Part shown: positions 15,979-23,454 of the stretch, piece by piece
How positions within the stretch are numbered: the first letter of the stretch is position 1
How the letters are laid out: each line of letters begins with the position of its first letter
Made by a program: the position numbers and the translations under genes
Source: Chloroflexota bacterium
GTDB lineage: Bacteria; Chloroflexota; Anaerolineae; Anaerolineales; Anaerolineaceae
DNA: 24,029 bases
NCBI GenBank assembly: GCA_029265085.1
Contig: JAJUJY010000060.1
Coordinates: 1 to 24,029, forward strand
Reading direction: 5' to 3'
Notes under the pieces: model-generated
What the model was told of the DNA's origin: nothing
The model's database searches: none
Seen by the model: only the letters and a program-made list of their open reading frames with translations

Positions 15979-16974
15979 ATGAAATTTTTAATTGCAGGAT
16001 TTGGATCGATTGGACGGCGGCATATGCGCAATCTGTTAGCTCTGGGCGAGCAGGACATTGTCTTGTACCGCTCAAACCGCAGCACTTTGCCAACTGATGA
16101 ACTGGCCGGTTTCCCGGTGGAAACGGATTTGCAGGCCGCTTTAGCGCACCGTCCGGACGCGGTGATTATCTCCAACCCGACTGCGCTGCACCTGGCTGTT
16201 GCCATCCCGGCAGCGGAAGCGGGCTGTAATTTGTTGATCGAGAAACCCATTGCGCATGACCTGGACGGCATGGACCTGCTGCAGGATGCCCTGGCACGCG
16301 GCGGCGGAAAAGCCCTGGTGGCTTACCAGTTCCGCTTTCACCCGACTTTGCAAATTGCTCACGATCTGCTGCGCCAGGGTGCGATTGGCCGGGTGCTCTC
16401 TGCCCGCGCGCATTGGGGCGAATACCTGCCCAACTGGCACCCCTGGGAAGATTACCGCCAATCGTATTCCGCCCGCTCCGATCTTGGCGGCGGTGTCGTG
16501 TTAACCCTCTGCCACCCGCTGGATTATCTGCGCTGGCTGTTGGGTGATGTGGAATCGATTTATGCCATGTCCGGACAGCTCTCCGAACTAGAATTAACCG
16601 TAGAAGACCTGGCCGAGATCAGCCTGCGCTTTGACTCCGGTACACTGGGCAGTGTGCACCTGGATTATATCCAGCGGCCGCCCACCCACCGTCTGGAACT
16701 GGTGGGCAATCGCGGCACCATTCGTTGGGATAATGCCGATGGGGTATTGCAACTCTTCCGTGCTGATCAGAATCAATGGGAGACCTTCGCGCCGCCGGAG
16801 GGATTTGACCGCAACGATATGTTCCTTGCGGAAACACGCCATTTTATTGAGGTGTGCCAGGGAAAAGCCGAGCCAATTTGCTCCTTGCAGGACGGCGTTC
16901 GCATCCTGGAAATTGTCAATGCGGTACATCGTTCCTCTGAGGCGCACACAGAAATTCGCCTGGAATCGCGCTAA
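15979..16974 (+). CDS. Gfo/Idh/MocA family sugar oxidoreductase
   Basis: A 331-residue NAD(P)-dependent dehydrogenase. The Rossmann loop is AGFGSIGRRH (6-15), and the family EKP motif is IEKPIAHDL with Lys89. The C-terminal alpha/beta domain has YQFRFHPTLQIAHDLL, SDLGGGVVLTLCHPLDYLRW (with the His/Asp region typical of the active site) and ELVGNRGTIRWD. It probably oxidises or reduces a sugar or nucleotide sugar feeding branch B. Homologues occur in legionaminic/sialic-type loci, but the substrate is not readable here. AGAGGAAGAG just before the ATG is the ribosome site; it lies 8-17 bp beyond the cassette's right repeat, so translation should be intact. Confidence 0.87.
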   Translation: MKFLIAGFGSIGRRHMRNLLALGEQDIVLYRSNRSTLPTDELAGFPVETDLQAALAHRPDAVIISNPTALHLAVAIPAAEAGCNLLIEKPIAHDLDGMDLLQDALARGGGKALVAYQFRFHPTLQIAHDLLRQGAIGRVLSARAHWGEYLPNWHPWEDYRQSYSARSDLGGGVVLTLCHPLDYLRWLLGDVESIYAMSGQLSELELTVEDLAEISLRFDSGTLGSVHLDYIQRPPTHRLELVGNRGTIRWDNADGVLQLFRADQNQWETFAPPEGFDRNDMFLAETRHFIEVCQGKAEPICSLQDGVRILEIVNAVHRSSEAHTEIRLESR

Positions 16975-17023
16975 ACTGGTATCATCAGACTATATTTCAT
17001 CCATAAGGATGGTGTAAAGAACT

Positions 17024-17851
17024 ATGAGTCATATCTTTGATAAATTTTCACTGGACGGCCGGGTGGCAATTGTCACCGGTGGAGCCGGATTGTTAGGAAA
17101 ACAGTTTTGCCGCACGTTAGCCGAAGCTGGCGCAGCGGTGGTTGTTGCCGATTTAAATCGTTTCTCTGCTGTTACGGTGGCAGAGAGCCTGATTAAAGAT
17201 GGTTACAAGGCGCTGGGTGTTGGTGTGGATGTGACCGACCCCGTATCCGTTGATGAGATGATTGCCGTGGCCGTGGCCGAGTTCGGCGGTCTGGATGTGT
17301 TGGTTTGTTCCGCTGCAATGGACCCCAAGTTTGACAGTGATAATGTTGGCAAGCAGCAGGGCAACGCCTTTGAAACTTACCCGCTCGACTCCTGGCGGCA
17401 GGCGTTGGATGTCAACCTGACGGGCGTGTTTTTGTGCTGCCAGGCGGCTGCGCGGCAAATGGTTGCCCAGGGTGGGCGCGGCTCTATTATTAATATCTGC
17501 TCGACCTACGGCCTGGTACCCCCGGACCAGCGTATTTATGAGAAACCCGGTCAACCGCGCCAGTTTAAACCCGCTTTTTATACCGCGACCAAATCTGCGG
17601 TATTGGGACTGACCAAGTACATCGCGTCGTATTACGCCGGTACGGAACTGCGCGCCAACTGCCTGACCCCGGGCGGTGTGTATAACAACCATGATGAAAC
17701 CTTTGCGCAAAATTATGCTTACCGTACCATCATGGGGCGCATGGCACACCAGGATGAAATGAACGGTGCGCTGCTCTTCCTGGCCTCGGAGGCTTCCAGT
17801 TATATGACTGGCGGTAACGTGGTGGTGGATGGGGGCTGGACGGTATGGTAA
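17024..17851 (+). CDS. Short-chain dehydrogenase/reductase, PtmA-like
   Basis: A 275-residue classical SDR. Cofactor loop TGGAGLLG (18-25), Asp43 after beta-2 suggesting NAD preference, CSAAMD (95-100) in place of NNAG, Asn131, Ser160 in NICSTYG, and catalytic Tyr186/Lys190 in FYTATKSAV. The insert VPPDQRIYEKPGQPRQFKPA (165-184) between Ser and Tyr is typical of the PtmA group found beside neuA/neuB homologues in flagellin-glycosylation loci. PtmA acts in precursor formation for legionaminic-type sugars in Campylobacter, by my recollection; the exact step here is inferred. Its last seven bases overlap the neuA fusion gene. Confidence 0.87.
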   Translation: MSHIFDKFSLDGRVAIVTGGAGLLGKQFCRTLAEAGAAVVVADLNRFSAVTVAESLIKDGYKALGVGVDVTDPVSVDEMIAVAVAEFGGLDVLVCSAAMDPKFDSDNVGKQQGNAFETYPLDSWRQALDVNLTGVFLCCQAAARQMVAQGGRGSIINICSTYGLVPPDQRIYEKPGQPRQFKPAFYTATKSAVLGLTKYIASYYAGTELRANCLTPGGVYNNHDETFAQNYAYRTIMGRMAHQDEMNGALLFLASEASSYMTGGNVVVDGGWTVW

Positions 17852-19077
17852 ACCGGCCGGAAGTCTTAGCGGTGATTCCTGCGCGGGGCGGGTCGAAGGG
17901 AATCCCCCACAAGAATATTCGCAATTTTGCCGGTCATCCGTTGATTGCGTATAGTATTTCGGCGGGATTGCAGGCAAAAACCGTCACCCGTGTGATCCTC
18001 TCGACCGATGACCCGCAGATTGCGGAGGTCGGCCGCCAATGTGGTGCGGAAGTGCCCTTTATGCGCCCGGAAGAACTGGCCCAAGACCAGACCACTGATC
18101 TGCCTGTGTTTGAACACGCGCTGCGCTGGCTGGCGGAAAATGAAAATTATCATCCGGATGTGGTCTTGCAGCTCCGTCCGACTTCACCGGTACGCCCGGT
18201 TTCCCTGGTGGATGAAGCTGTAAAACTGCTGCTCGAGCATCCTGAAGCCGACTCGGTGCGCGGTGTAGTTCCATCTGGGCAGAACCCGCACAAAATGTGG
18301 CGAATTGACTCGGAGACAGGCCGGATGAAAAATTTGCTGGATGTTCCGGGGATTGCGGAGCCGTATAACGCGCCCCGCCAGATTTTACCGGCCGTATACT
18401 GGCAAACCGGTCATATTGATGCGATTCGCCCGCGCACCATCCTGGAACAGGCTTCCATGAGCGGCAAAGTGATTTTGCCAGTCTTGATTGATCCGCGTTT
18501 TACAGTGGATATCGACAACCTGTCGGATTGGCAGCGGGCTGAATGGCTGGTCTATTACGGCGGGCTGGAGATGGTGGATCCTGGTAAACGCCGCCGGCCG
18601 CTGCCTGCCAAACCGGCGCTGGTGGTCTTTGATTTTGACGGCACCATGACCGATGACCGTGTTTGGGTGGATGCCGAGGGGCATGAGTTTGTGGCTGCCA
18701 ACCGTTCAGACGGGATGGGGATTGGCTTGCTGCGTAAGGCAGGCATTCCAGCGATTGTGATTTCAACTGAGGTGAATAAGGTGGTTGAAGCGCGCTGCCG
18801 CAAGCTGGGTATTCCGGTGGTGCAGGGCGTGCAGGATAAAACGGTGGTTTTGTCACAGTACCTTGCGGAGCAGAAAATCGACCCGCAGCAGGTGGTCTAT
18901 GTTGGAAATGATGTCAATGACTTACCCTGCTTCCCCCTGGTGGGCTGTGCGGTAGCTGTGGCAGATGCGCATCCTTCGGTGCTGCGCCAGGCTGATTTCA
19001 TTCTCTCACGCAATGGCGGTTTCGGCGCGGTGCGCGAATTATGCGACCGGATTTTGCAACAAATCCAGGCTGCCTAA
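17845..19077 (+). CDS. neuA: Bifunctional CMP-acylneuraminate cytidylyltransferase / KdsC-like HAD phosphatase
   Basis: A 410-residue fusion. Residues about 5-235 are NeuA-type: IPARGGSKGIPHKN (11-24), LSTDD, LQLRPTSPVRP, and DIDNLSDWQRAEWL near the end of the domain. Residues about 258-408 are a HAD phosphatase of the KdsC/C0 type with the nucleophile Asp263 and Asp265 in DFDGTMTDD, VISTE (motif II Ser/Thr), and VGNDVNDLPC (353-362) as motif IV. It would dephosphorylate a nonulosonate-9-phosphate and/or activate the free sugar with CTP. Similar NeuA-HAD fusions are known in bacteria and animal CMAS. Overlap with the SDR indicates coupled translation; the branch-B synthase follows 101 bp later. 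Confidence 0.92.
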   Translation: MVNRPEVLAVIPARGGSKGIPHKNIRNFAGHPLIAYSISAGLQAKTVTRVILSTDDPQIAEVGRQCGAEVPFMRPEELAQDQTTDLPVFEHALRWLAENENYHPDVVLQLRPTSPVRPVSLVDEAVKLLLEHPEADSVRGVVPSGQNPHKMWRIDSETGRMKNLLDVPGIAEPYNAPRQILPAVYWQTGHIDAIRPRTILEQASMSGKVILPVLIDPRFTVDIDNLSDWQRAEWLVYYGGLEMVDPGKRRRPLPAKPALVVFDFDGTMTDDRVWVDAEGHEFVAANRSDGMGIGLLRKAGIPAIVISTEVNKVVEARCRKLGIPVVQGVQDKTVVLSQYLAEQKIDPQQVVYVGNDVNDLPCFPLVGCAVAVADAHPSVLRQADFILSRNGGFGAVRELCDRILQQIQAA

Positions 19078-19093
19078 ATTCAAAAATTGAATT
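19077..19093. promoter_or_regulatory. Second candidate operator, AATTCAA-AAA-TTGAATT
   Basis: Perfect 7-bp arms with the same 3-bp spacing and arm sequence as 644-660. It starts at the last base of the neuA-HAD stop codon and abuts a -10-like TATGAT (19093-19098), though I see no good -35. It heads the AT-rich 101-bp spacer before the second neuB, the most promoter-like gap inside the cluster. Confidence 0.55.
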
Positions 19094-19129
19094 ATGATTG
19101 AGGCAAATGACCTTTATTGGTAAAACTAT

Positions 19130-19160
19130 TTTGTTCGATTTTTCAGAAGGATTGAACAAA
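19130..19160 (+). promoter_or_regulatory. 31-nt leader hairpin before the second neuB gene
   Basis: TTTGTTC (19130-19136) and GAACAAA (19154-19160) are perfect complements. The inner bases also pair through three G-U pairs, giving a 14-bp RNA stem with loop CAG (19144-19146). It ends 8 bp before the ribosome site and has no U-tract, so it is not an intrinsic terminator. It could be a leader structure or a protein-binding inverted repeat. Confidence 0.4.
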
Positions 19161-19168
19161 CCATAATT

Positions 19169-19174
19169 GGAGAA
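19169..19174 (+). promoter_or_regulatory. Ribosome binding site GGAGAA of the second neuB gene
   Basis: GGAGAA lies 4 bp before ATG 19179. It overlaps the in-frame TTG at 19167, ruling that out as the start. Confidence 0.55.
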
Positions 19175-19178
19175 AAAT

Positions 19179-20060
19179 ATGGCAAGAGCAGTGAAAATTG
19201 GTAACCAATGGGTTGGGGATGGATATCCCACCTACGTTATAGCAGAAGCCGGGATTAATCACAACGGCGATCTCGAAAATGCAAAGAAGTTAATGGATGC
19301 CGCAAAACACGCCGGCGTGGATGCAGTGAAATTCCAGAAGCGCACGCCGGAATTGTGTACCCCGCCGGACCAGCGCAATCAGATGCGCGAGACTCCCTGG
19401 GGCTATATTACCTACCTGGATTACCGCTACAAAGTGGAATTTGGTGTGGAAGAATATCGGGAAATTGACCGCTATGCCAAAGAAATCGGCATTACCTGGT
19501 TTGCCTCGGTATGGGATGAACCCTCCGTGGATTTCCTGGAGCAGTTCAATCCGGTGACATACAAAGTTCCTTCGGCTGGCCTGACCGACCACGGTTTGCT
19601 GAAGAAATTGCGCTCCACAGGCCGCCCGGTGATTCTTTCCACTGGTATGTCCACGGTGAATGAGATCCGCGATGCGGTGAAATTATTGGATATGGATAAT
19701 CTGGTGATTTGCCATACCACCAGTGCCTATCCCTGCGACCCGGAAGAATTGAACCTGCGTATGGTGCAGACTCTGAAGGATGAATATCCTTGCCCGATTG
19801 GTTATTCTGGCCATGAGGTTGGTTTGATCCCGTCGGCTGTGGCGGTGGCATTAGGCGCTTGTGTGGTGGAACGCCATATCACCCTTGACCGTGCCATGTG
19901 GGGTTCTGACCAGGCTGCATCGGTTGAACCGGGTGGTTTTGAAAAACTGGTCAAATATATCCGCGTGACCGAACTGTCTTTAGGCGACGGTGTAAAACGC
20001 GTGTATGACAGCGAACTGCCTTCAAAGAAAAAATTGCGCCGTTTTTCAAACGGCGGTTAA
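19179..20060 (+). CDS. neuB: Nonulosonic/sialic acid synthase lacking the SAF domain (NeuB family)
   Basis: A 293-residue TIM-barrel synthase using PEP. Visible: VIAEAGINHNGD (20-31) with the usual Glu23, DAVKFQKR (48-55), YKVPSAGLTDHGLL, STGMSTVNE, HTTSAYPC, and metal-ligand His212 in GYSGHEVGL and His233 in ERHITLDRA, 21 apart. WGSDQAASVEP replaces the GPDHxxSxxP loop. It ends at SLGDGVKRVYDSELPSKKKL with no SAF domain, about 50-60 residues shorter than typical NeuB and than the other NeuB here. Directly after a NeuA-HAD fusion, a 9-phosphate or KDN-like product is plausible; this is inference. The leader carries a candidate operator and hairpin. Confidence 0.9.
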   Translation: MARAVKIGNQWVGDGYPTYVIAEAGINHNGDLENAKKLMDAAKHAGVDAVKFQKRTPELCTPPDQRNQMRETPWGYITYLDYRYKVEFGVEEYREIDRYAKEIGITWFASVWDEPSVDFLEQFNPVTYKVPSAGLTDHGLLKKLRSTGRPVILSTGMSTVNEIRDAVKLLDMDNLVICHTTSAYPCDPEELNLRMVQTLKDEYPCPIGYSGHEVGLIPSAVAVALGACVVERHITLDRAMWGSDQAASVEPGGFEKLVKYIRVTELSLGDGVKRVYDSELPSKKKLRRFSNGG

Positions 20061-20153
20061 CCCTTCGCAATTTACCACCAGGGAGCAGCCATGCCTGAAA
20101 TGATTGACACGGCTGTTTTCTGGTGATCTTTTGTTAAACGGAAAGCTACGCTT

Positions 20154-20167
20154 CAATTCATGAATTG
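20154..20167. repeat. 14-bp perfect palindrome CAATTCATGAATTG over a start codon
   Basis: The palindrome is centred on the ATG (20160) of the next gene. The half-site AATTCA resembles the arms at 644 and 19077, but the spacing differs. The spacer 20061-20159 also contains an 11-codon frame (20091-20126, after GGGAGCAGCC), which I do not annotate as a gene. Confidence 0.35.
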
Positions 20168-21779
20168 GACTTTATCCCGTATCACAACAGGGGTGCGGCG
20201 GCGCTGGCTGCAGACTGAAAACAACCGGCGCATTTCCCGCTTAGCGCAGCAAGTTGCCCGGCATGCTCCTGCCAGCCTCGATGCTCGCCCAGTGGCATTT
20301 TTCAATGCGTCCAGCCGGTTGGCCTGGATGAGCCAGAATGCTGCCTTCACTTTGCTGACCAGTTGGGGATTAAACCTTGCTGGACTGCCAACGGTACACT
20401 TTGTTTGTCGTGCTGGTATGTCTCGCTGTATGCTTGGTACCAATAAAGATGATCCGCTGCAAGAGCCGCCCTGTGATGTTTGTGCAGCCCAATCGGGCAA
20501 ACTCTTCCAGGGCAGCCGGGTGGTTGGTTTTCAATTCCAGCCCGATTCCAATCTGGTGACGGCCATTCATGATTTGTCGGTGCCTGATTTGCAGGAATTT
20601 TGTTGGGAAGGTTTGCCGCTGGGGGAATTGACACTGCCTGCTTTACGCTGGGCTTTACGCCGTCACCATTTGGTGGATGACCAGCCCACGCGATTTTTCT
20701 ACCGTGAATATATTCTGTCTGCCTGGCAGGTGGCCGTTTCTTTCCGAACCTTTTTAGACCAGGTAAATCCACGCGCAGTGGTGGTGTTTAATGGTATTGC
20801 TTTTCCGGAAGCAACTGCCCGTCTGCTGGCGCAGCAGCGCGGACTGCCAGTAATTACCCATGAAGTTGGTTTACAACCTTTTACAGGCTTCTTTAGCCCC
20901 GGGCAGGCCACTGCCTACCCCATTGATATCCCGGCTGATTTTGAACTGTCTGCCGAACAGAATGCCCGTCTGGATGCCTACCTGGAACAGCGTCTCAAGG
21001 GCAATTTCAGCATGGCTGGGATTCGTTTCTGGCCGGAAATGCAGGGTCTGGATGAGGGCTTTTTAAAGAAAGCCGCCGGATTCAAACAAATTGTGCCGGT
21101 TTTTACCAATGTCATCTTTGATACCAGCCAGATGCATGCCAATGTGGTCTTTACCGACATGTTCGCCTGGCTGGATGCAGTCCTTGAAATCATTCGCAGC
21201 CACCCCGAGACGCTGTTTGTAGTCCGGGCTCATCCGGATGAATCTCGTCCCGGAAAAGCCAGCCGTGAAAGTGTCTCCGATTGGGTGTCCAAAAACCGGG
21301 TTACAGAACTGCCTAACGTGATATTTGTTGATCCGGATTCCTATATCTCATCTTATGAGTTAATTGTCCGCTCCAAATTTGTGATGGTCTATAATTCCAC
21401 CATCGGATTAGAGGCGGCCATTATGGGCGCGGCTGTTTTATGCGGAGGCAAAGCCCGTTTTACGCAGATTCCGACCGTCTTTTTCCCAGAATCGGTACAG
21501 GATTTCCGGAAGACTGCTGAAGATTTTTTGGCTGTAGATCAGGTGCTGGTTCCGGATGTATTCCGCCTGAATGCAAGGAAATTCTTGTATTTCCAGCTTT
21601 ACCGCGTTTCGCTGCCATTTGGTGATTATTTGACGCCGGATATTACGCCAGGTTTTGTGCGTCTGCGTTCGTTTGATTGGCAGGCATTGCTGCCGGAAAA
21701 TTCATCTACCCTGCGCGTTTTGGTGGAAGGAATTCGGGATGGAAAGCCGTTTATGTTGAATGGAGAAGAAGCGGCATGA
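20160..21779 (+). CDS. Large GT-B glycosyltransferase-like protein, capsule-synthesis type
   Basis: A 539-residue soluble protein. The N-terminal half is basic with WMSQNAAFTLLTSWGLNLAG and a CxxC pair in PPCDVCAAQ, a possible metal or redox site. AVVVFNGIAFPEATARLLAQ and VITHEVGLQPFTG mark the end of the first Rossmann-like domain. The donor domain carries VVRAHPDES (354-362) and VMVYNSTIGLEAAIMGAAVL with Glu418, the same signature and almost the same coordinates as the 536-residue protein at 4263-5873. It would transfer a sugar, perhaps the branch-B product. No strong ribosome site precedes the ATG. It overlaps the GT2 gene by ATGA. Confidence 0.75.
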   Translation: MNWTLSRITTGVRRRWLQTENNRRISRLAQQVARHAPASLDARPVAFFNASSRLAWMSQNAAFTLLTSWGLNLAGLPTVHFVCRAGMSRCMLGTNKDDPLQEPPCDVCAAQSGKLFQGSRVVGFQFQPDSNLVTAIHDLSVPDLQEFCWEGLPLGELTLPALRWALRRHHLVDDQPTRFFYREYILSAWQVAVSFRTFLDQVNPRAVVVFNGIAFPEATARLLAQQRGLPVITHEVGLQPFTGFFSPGQATAYPIDIPADFELSAEQNARLDAYLEQRLKGNFSMAGIRFWPEMQGLDEGFLKKAAGFKQIVPVFTNVIFDTSQMHANVVFTDMFAWLDAVLEIIRSHPETLFVVRAHPDESRPGKASRESVSDWVSKNRVTELPNVIFVDPDSYISSYELIVRSKFVMVYNSTIGLEAAIMGAAVLCGGKARFTQIPTVFFPESVQDFRKTAEDFLAVDQVLVPDVFRLNARKFLYFQLYRVSLPFGDYLTPDITPGFVRLRSFDWQALLPENSSTLRVLVEGIRDGKPFMLNGEEAA

Positions 21780-22723
21780 CGATGAATCCGTCCTGTTCCA
21801 TTGTGATCCGTGCGTATAACGAAGAGAAACATATTGGCCGCTTGCTGACCGGTATTCTGGAGCAAACGGTTAAAGATCCGCAAATTATCCTGGTGGATTC
21901 CGGTTCTCGGGACGCAACGGTTTCAATTGCCTCGCACTTTCCGGTTGAGGTGGTGCATATTCGTCCGCAGGAATTTACCTTCGGCCGTTCGCTCAACCTG
22001 GGAATTGCCCAGACCAAATCTGAGCGGGTGGTGATGGCTTCTGCCCACGTTTATCCGGTTTACCCGGATTGGCTGGAGCGTTTAATTGAACCCTTTGATG
22101 ATGCGCAAGTAGCAGTCTCTTATGGTAAGCAGCGCGGTGCGGAGACCTCCCACTATTCGGAGCACCAGATTTTTCGGCATTGGTTTCCAGACCAGGCGAC
22201 GATCCGCCAGCCGCACCCGTTTTGTAATAATGCCAACTGCGCAATTCGGCGGTCACTTTGGGAGCAGCATCCTTATGACGAACTGCTGCCCGGTTTGGAA
22301 GACCTGGCCTGGGCGCGCTGGGCGCAGGAGCAAGGACACGCCATTGCTTATGCAGCCGAGGCGGAGATTATTCACGTTCATCAAGAAACCTGGCACGGCA
22401 TTTACAACCGCTACCGCCGTGAAGGCATGGCTTTTAAGCATATTTACCCGCAAGAAACCTTTGGTATGAACGATTTTATCCGCTTGTGGGTGGGGAATGT
22501 CTGGAATGATTGGCGCGCAGCCCGTGCAGAACGGGTGTGGGCTAAAGAATGGTTTAATATCGCCCGTTTTCGCTGGCAGCAGTTTTGGGGAACGTATCAC
22601 GGCTACCGCCAGGCGGGTCCTTTAACCTGGCAGTTGCGCCAGACTTTTTATTATCCGCGAATTTCCACAAGCAGCGAGAATCCGAACAACCAACGAGGGG
22701 TACAACCGATCCAGTATAATTAA
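21776..22723 (+). CDS. Glycosyltransferase family 2 (GT-A)
   Basis: A 315-residue protein. SIVIRAYNEEKHIGRLL is the classic GT2 opening, followed by IILVDSGSRDATVSIA and MASAHVYPVYPDWLERLI, where SAH stands in place of a strict DxD. CNNANCAIRRSLWEQHPYDE and LLPGLEDLAWARWAQEQG (Glu-Asp, catalytic-base region) complete the fold. The C-terminus (NDFIRLWVGNVWNDWRAARA) is amphipathic rather than transmembrane. The ATG 21776 overlaps the stop of the preceding GT-B gene, with GGAGAAGAAG upstream. Frames open further upstream lie inside that gene. Rhamnosyltransferase-like GT2s share this opening, but specificity is unknown. Confidence 0.85.
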   Translation: MTMNPSCSIVIRAYNEEKHIGRLLTGILEQTVKDPQIILVDSGSRDATVSIASHFPVEVVHIRPQEFTFGRSLNLGIAQTKSERVVMASAHVYPVYPDWLERLIEPFDDAQVAVSYGKQRGAETSHYSEHQIFRHWFPDQATIRQPHPFCNNANCAIRRSLWEQHPYDELLPGLEDLAWARWAQEQGHAIAYAAEAEIIHVHQETWHGIYNRYRREGMAFKHIYPQETFGMNDFIRLWVGNVWNDWRAARAERVWAKEWFNIARFRWQQFWGTYHGYRQAGPLTWQLRQTFYYPRISTSSENPNNQRGVQPIQYN

Positions 22724-22740
22724 TTGGACGGTATCAACTC

Positions 22741-22745
22741 AGGAG
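22741..22745 (+). promoter_or_regulatory. Ribosome binding site AGGAG deciding the start of the third cytidylyltransferase
   Basis: AGGAG is 8 bp before ATG 22754. It makes the in-frame TTG at 22724 unlikely. Confidence 0.65.
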
Positions 22746-22753
22746 TTACACCT

Positions 22754-23446
22754 ATGCAAGACCCAACCATAGTTGCTTTTGTCCCCATGCGCCACCATTC
22801 GGTGCGCGTACCTGGCAAAAATTACCGGTTATTGGCCGGAAAGCCGCTTTTTCATCATATCTTGGACACGCTGACCAGCGTGCCGGAAATCAGTAAAGTG
22901 GTGGTGGATACGGATTCACCGACTGTAATCGACGGTATCCAGGCGAATTATCCAGAGGTGCTGGTGATTAATCGTCCGGAACATCTGCGTGCTGATACGA
23001 TCCCGATGAATGAGATCATCATGTACGATATGAAACAATTTCCGGCAGATTTTTATTTGCAAACCCACAGTACCAACCCCTTGCTGCGGCCAGAAACTGT
23101 ATCCAGAGCCGTGCGTACTTTTGTTGCCAATTATCCCGCCTATGACACCTTGTTTTCTGTGACGCGTCTGCAAACCCGGTTGTGGGATGGGCTGGCCCGG
23201 CCGGTTAATCACAACCCGGCGATCTTGCTGCGCACCCAGGATTTACCGCCAATCTATGAGGAAAATTCCTGCCTGTATTTATTCAGCCGGCCGACCCTGG
23301 AATTTCGCCGTAATCGGATTGGAGAACGGCCGTATCTGTTTGAAATTGATCGTGATGAGGCATGGGATATTGATGAAGAAGTCGATTTCCTGATGGCCGA
23401 TTTGTTGTTGACCCATCGGAAAAATCAAATGGAAGCGAGTAAATAA
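22754..23446 (+). CDS. Acylneuraminate cytidylyltransferase-family nucleotidyltransferase
   Basis: A 230-residue GT-A-like nucleotidyltransferase. The nucleotide loop is PMRHHSVRVPGKN (11-23), an RxxSxRxPGKN variant of the NeuA motif. VVVDTDSPTV, FYLQTHSTNPLLRPETV (sugar-binding strand) and EIDRDEAWDIDEEVDFLMAD (C-terminal metal/dimer region) are all present. It is distinct from both the SpsF-type and the NeuA-HAD enzymes of this locus. This short form is often found beside a 2-hydroxyacid dehydrogenase, as here, 8 bp downstream. It probably activates a keto or acid sugar with CTP; the substrate is unknown. Confidence 0.85.
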   Translation: MQDPTIVAFVPMRHHSVRVPGKNYRLLAGKPLFHHILDTLTSVPEISKVVVDTDSPTVIDGIQANYPEVLVINRPEHLRADTIPMNEIIMYDMKQFPADFYLQTHSTNPLLRPETVSRAVRTFVANYPAYDTLFSVTRLQTRLWDGLARPVNHNPAILLRTQDLPPIYEENSCLYLFSRPTLEFRRNRIGERPYLFEIDRDEAWDIDEEVDFLMADLLLTHRKNQMEASK

Positions 23447-23454
23447 GCACGCTT

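Noticed and set aside
16998..17011. Hairpin CATCC-ATAA-GGATG before the SDR gene
   Set aside because: Only five base pairs, no U-tract, and no evidence that it masks the ribosome site; easily a chance occurrence.
17153..17977. 274-codon open frame on the minus strand
   Set aside because: It is antisense to the SDR and neuA genes, has no recognisable domain or ribosome site, and reflects codon bias of the real genes on the plus strand.
20091..20126. 11-codon frame with a GGGAGCAGCC-like ribosome site
   Set aside because: Too short to support as a gene; no attenuator stem or codon pattern indicates a leader peptide.
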